64,000 nucleotides of DNA, from contig NZ_VNHS01000012.1 in the NCBI RefSeq assembly GCF_008124765.1, forward strand, positions 62,001 through 126,000, in the 5' to 3' direction. The DNA is from Paenibacillus methanolicus. Lineage in GTDB: Bacteria > Bacillota > Bacilli > Paenibacillales > Paenibacillaceae. Within the stretch, counting starts at the first letter, position 1; every line of letters begins with the position of its first letter. The notes beneath the pieces are model-generated. The model ran no database searches, was not told the origin of the DNA, and saw only the letters and a list, made by a program, of their open reading frames with translations. Below are positions 61,638 through 64,000 of this stretch, piece by piece. A program made the position numbers and the translations under genes.

Positions 61638-62420
61638 ATGCGTCTTAGAGGAAGAAAAGGAATACTGGAAGCGATCGAGAACCAAAAGGATCTTTGCGTG
61701 CTGGATGCGAAGCCGCATAAAGGACGCTGGCGCGAATTTTTCGGCAACGATAATCCGATATATATCGAGCTTGGCATGGGGAAGGGCAAATTCATCAGCG
61801 AGATGAGCGTGCGCAATCCCCACATTAATTTCATCGGCGTCGACATGTATGACGAGCTGATCCGCCGGGCGAGCGAGAAGGCGCGTAACGCTTGGGCCGA
61901 GCAAGGCGTAGACTCGCCGCCGAATCTGGCGCTGCTGCGCGTGAATATCGAAGGCATCGAGGAGATGTTCGCCCCGGGCGAGATCCAGCGCATTCATCTC
62001 AACTTCAGCGACCCGTGGCCCAAGGCCAAGCATGCGCGCAGAAGGCTGACGCATCGGCGTTTCGTGGCTAAGTATATGGAGATTTTGAACGAGCGCGGCG
62101 AGATTCACTTTAAGACCGACTCGCTGTCGTTGTTCGAATTCTCGCTGAACAGCTTCGCGGACATGGAGCTGGTGATGCGCAACATCTCGCTTCATTTGCA
62201 TAAGGACGAGATTCGCGACGATCTGGTGCTGACCGAATACGAGTCCAAATTCGTCGAACGCGGCAATAACATCCACCGCGTGGAGGTCGTCATCGGCGCG
62301 GAAGCGCTGGCGGCGCACCGCAAGGCGAAACTCGAAGCTCAGAAGAACGACCAAAGCGAAGAGACGAGCACGGCGGTAGACGAGCCGAGCACGGCGCCGG
62401 CCGCGACATCGGAAGGATAA
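61638..62420 (+). CDS. trmB: tRNA (guanine-N7-)-methyltransferase TrmB
   Basis: 260 residues. IYIELGMGKGKFISEM SAM motif I, NFIGVDMYDEL, and HLNFSDPWPKAKHARRRLTH with the TrmB PWPK signature. Methylates G46 in tRNA variable loops. Length exceeds the usual ~215: the last ~40 residues are a Lys/Glu/Ser/Thr-rich tail. The 3' 82 bases overlap the convergent PAP2 gene. GATGGAGG RBS. MITE copy 2 is just upstream. Confidence 0.93.
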   Translation: MRLRGRKGILEAIENQKDLCVLDAKPHKGRWREFFGNDNPIYIELGMGKGKFISEMSVRNPHINFIGVDMYDELIRRASEKARNAWAEQGVDSPPNLALLRVNIEGIEEMFAPGEIQRIHLNFSDPWPKAKHARRRLTHRRFVAKYMEILNERGEIHFKTDSLSLFEFSLNSFADMELVMRNISLHLHKDEIRDDLVLTEYESKFVERGNNIHRVEVVIGAEALAAHRKAKLEAQKNDQSEETSTAVDEPSTAPAATSEG

Positions 62421-62896
62421 TGCAAGCCTAAGTACATCCGCGACCAGGCGACGGACAGTCCGATCAGCAGCGCGGCCGGCAGCAGGGCGGGCAGCAGCGA
62501 CGCGTCCGCCATCAGCCAAGGCGCGAGCCAGGCGGTGATCGCCGTCGTATGGCCGGACGGGAACGACGGATCCTGCAGCGGTTTGGCCGCGCAATGCAGG
62601 TGCGGCAGTTTCTGATAGGGCCGCAGCCGGCGGAATTTGCGTTTTACGAGCGCGACCGGCAGATGGCTGAGCGCGACGGCTGCGAGACTTTGAGCGCCTG
62701 CCGCCCCCCAGGGGGCGGGGGCCAAGCATGCCACCAACAGGGCGGAGATCAGCGTGAAGCTGGCTCCGCCCATGTGCGTTATCGTGCCAAGCCACCTTCC
62801 GAGCATGCGTTCCATCATCCGGTTTATCGGTCTGCGATTCGCCCAAGCCAGCAGGGCGTGTTCCCTGCCCCTGAGCCAAGCCACCATTGTTTGCAT
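62339..62896 (-). CDS. PAP2-family phosphatase (undecaprenyl-pyrophosphate or lipid phosphatase type)
   Basis: 185 residues, 4-5 membrane helices. The three PAP2 motifs are present: KRKFRRLRPY, PSFPSGHTT and SRMYLGLHYPSD. May recycle undecaprenyl pyrophosphate or dephosphorylate phosphatidate. Reads convergent to trmB and overlaps its tail by 82 bases. Start ATG 62896 or 62887. 239 bases to the next gene contain no feature that I can support. Confidence 0.88.
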   Translation of the reverse strand: MQTMVAWLRGREHALLAWANRRPINRMMERMLGRWLGTITHMGGASFTLISALLVACLAPAPWGAAGAQSLAAVALSHLPVALVKRKFRRLRPYQKLPHLHCAAKPLQDPSFPSGHTTAITAWLAPWLMADASLLPALLPAALLIGLSVAWSRMYLGLHYPSDVAAGAVLGSSTAVLVSSLWSFF

Positions 62897-63135
62897 CCCT
62901 CATCCCTCCGCAACACGCATTCAGGCGGCGCATCCGGCGCCCGATTATCCCCATTCTACCGGTTCAATGTTCGCGCCGTGTCAACGGCTTGCGAATCCCA
63001 TATTAACGATTCATTCGCACTCGCTTGATGCAGCGCAAACACAGGTTTTTTAAGCTGAAGCCAAACTCGAAGTCCGGGACTTGAGGCGGGTGCCGACAGG
63101 CGCGCCGAAGCGACCGGCAGGCGGAGGCGATGCAT

Positions 63136-64000
63136 ATGCGGCTGGCGATTTTCACGGACACGTACGAACCGGAAGTGAACGGCGTGGCACGGACGCTTGG
63201 CAGATGGGCCGATTACTTGAGACGTCAAGGCATCCCCGTGCAGGTATTTGCCCCGGATCCGGCGGCAAGCGCGGGCGAACCCGCGCCTTCGGCGGTGGAG
63301 CGCTTTGCGAGCTTGCCGTTCTACCTCTATCCGGAGTGCCGGCTGGCGCTCCCGAACCCGCGCCACATCCGGCGCGCCCTGCAGGCATTTCAGCCGACCC
63401 TTATTCACGTGGCCACGCCGTTTAACCTCGGCTTATGCGGCATTCATTACGCGCGCAAATACAACATCCCGCTCGTAGCCTCGTACCACACGCATTTTGA
63501 CCGCTATTTGCCGTTTTACAATTTGCAATGGATGGTTAAGATGTTATGGAGATATCTGAATTGGTTTCACCAGGATGCAAGCCGCATATTCGTGCCTTCC
63601 GCATCAACCCGGAATGAGCTGCTCGGCAGGGGGTGGGATGATCATCGGCTTACCATATGGCCGCGCGGCATCGACGCTCGCTTGTTTCACCCCGTTGTCG
63701 ATCGAAGCGGATTGCTGGCGGCGCACGGCATCGAGCCGGGACGTTTCGTCGTGTTATATGCCGGAAGACTGGCCCCGGAGAAGAATGTCGAGACCGCGCT
63801 GGCGGCTTTCGCGTTATTTCGGGAGCGCGCATGTCCCGATGCGCAGCTTGTCATGGCCGGCGATGGACCTTCCGCCCAGGGGCTGAAGGAGCAGGCGGTC
63901 GCGATGGGGCTGCCCGTGCGTTTTCTCGGATTCACGCCGCCGAAACAGCTGCAGCAGTGGTACGCCGCGGCGGACGTCTTCTTGTTCCCGTCGCCGACCG
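63136..64000 (+). CDS. GT4 glycosyltransferase, partial at window end
   Basis: Open from ATG 63136 to the window edge, 288 residues so far. FTDTYEPEVNGVARTL start, then SYHTHFDRYLP, the central VFVPS-type IFVPSAST, RGIDARLFHP and GRLAPEKN, as in GtfA/DgdA-type mannosyl- or glucosyl-diacylglycerol transferases and MgtA-like enzymes. AGGCGGAGG lies 8 bases before ATG 63136; ATG at 63130 is too close. Cytoplasmic membrane-associated enzyme of glycolipid or glycan synthesis. The C-terminus is not in view. Confidence 0.88.
   Translation, partial: MRLAIFTDTYEPEVNGVARTLGRWADYLRRQGIPVQVFAPDPAASAGEPAPSAVERFASLPFYLYPECRLALPNPRHIRRALQAFQPTLIHVATPFNLGLCGIHYARKYNIPLVASYHTHFDRYLPFYNLQWMVKMLWRYLNWFHQDASRIFVPSASTRNELLGRGWDDHRLTIWPRGIDARLFHPVVDRSGLLAAHGIEPGRFVVLYAGRLAPEKNVETALAAFALFRERACPDAQLVMAGDGPSAQGLKEQAVAMGLPVRFLGFTPPKQLQQWYAAADVFLFPSPT

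Noticed and set aside
61536-62954. 472-residue minus-strand open frame across trmB
   Set aside because: It runs through both a MITE end and the antisense of trmB, and trmB and PAP2 carry clear family motifs.

Overview
The window looks like chromosome from a high-GC, spore-former-type Firmicute of the Paenibacillaceae, most likely Cohnella or a GC-rich Paenibacillus. This rests on strong AGGAGG ribosome binding sites, frequent GTG/TTG starts, secreted proteins with copper-amine-oxidase-type stalk domains, the YtqA/YtqB tRNA-modification pair, a RelP/RelQ-type alarmone synthetase and KtrB. No rRNA, tRNA, CRISPR array or phage genes were seen. The assignment is by inspection only.

Layout. 1-4.5 kb holds the tail of a gene, a 51-bp tandem repeat, an ArsR-type regulator, a GNAT acetyltransferase, a KDPG aldolase, an intergenic element bounded by a 17-bp inverted repeat, and a catalytically degenerate SDR. 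4.7-24.4 kb is a long, mostly translationally coupled exopolysaccharide locus. It contains a secreted multidomain DUF4832-type protein, a PelF-family glycosyltransferase with a TPR tail, two tandem coiled-coil proteins sharing an RGYHP (DivIVA-like) motif, a PelG-like membrane protein, a GT-C-like membrane protein, an ATP-grasp enzyme, an XrtA-type polysaccharide deacetylase, a MurJ-like flippase, a GT2 enzyme, a DUF2304 protein, a GAF / degenerate HD-GYP / two-CW sensor and a UDP-sugar epimerase. A GH114-like (polygalactosaminidase) gene lies convergently at its end. I read this as a divergent, Gram-positive Pel-like system and as the best candidate here for an undescribed system.

24.5-39.9 kb is a type IV pilus locus. 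It has three pilin-like/PilX-like genes behind a good promoter, a 1410-residue secreted DUF5057 protein on the opposite strand, and then pilB, pilT, pilC, a major-type prepilin, pilD, a PilM-PilN fusion and pilO.

39.9-64 kb is mixed housekeeping and envelope content: pirin, two stalk-domain exported proteins (one also an HtrA-like protease), KtrB, a GNAT enzyme, a BNR-like beta-propeller protein, two glycosyltransferases, a small alarmone synthetase, a B12-binding radical SAM protein, an aldo/keto reductase under a palindromic operator, ManA, a VOC protein, the YtqB/YtqA pair, TrmB, a PAP2 phosphatase and a GT4 enzyme running off the end. Two copies of a 175-182 bp MITE with 13-bp terminal inverted repeats and target duplications sit directly upstream of a GT2 gene and trmB. 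A relative of the 3.4-kb intergenic element lies at 60.8 kb.
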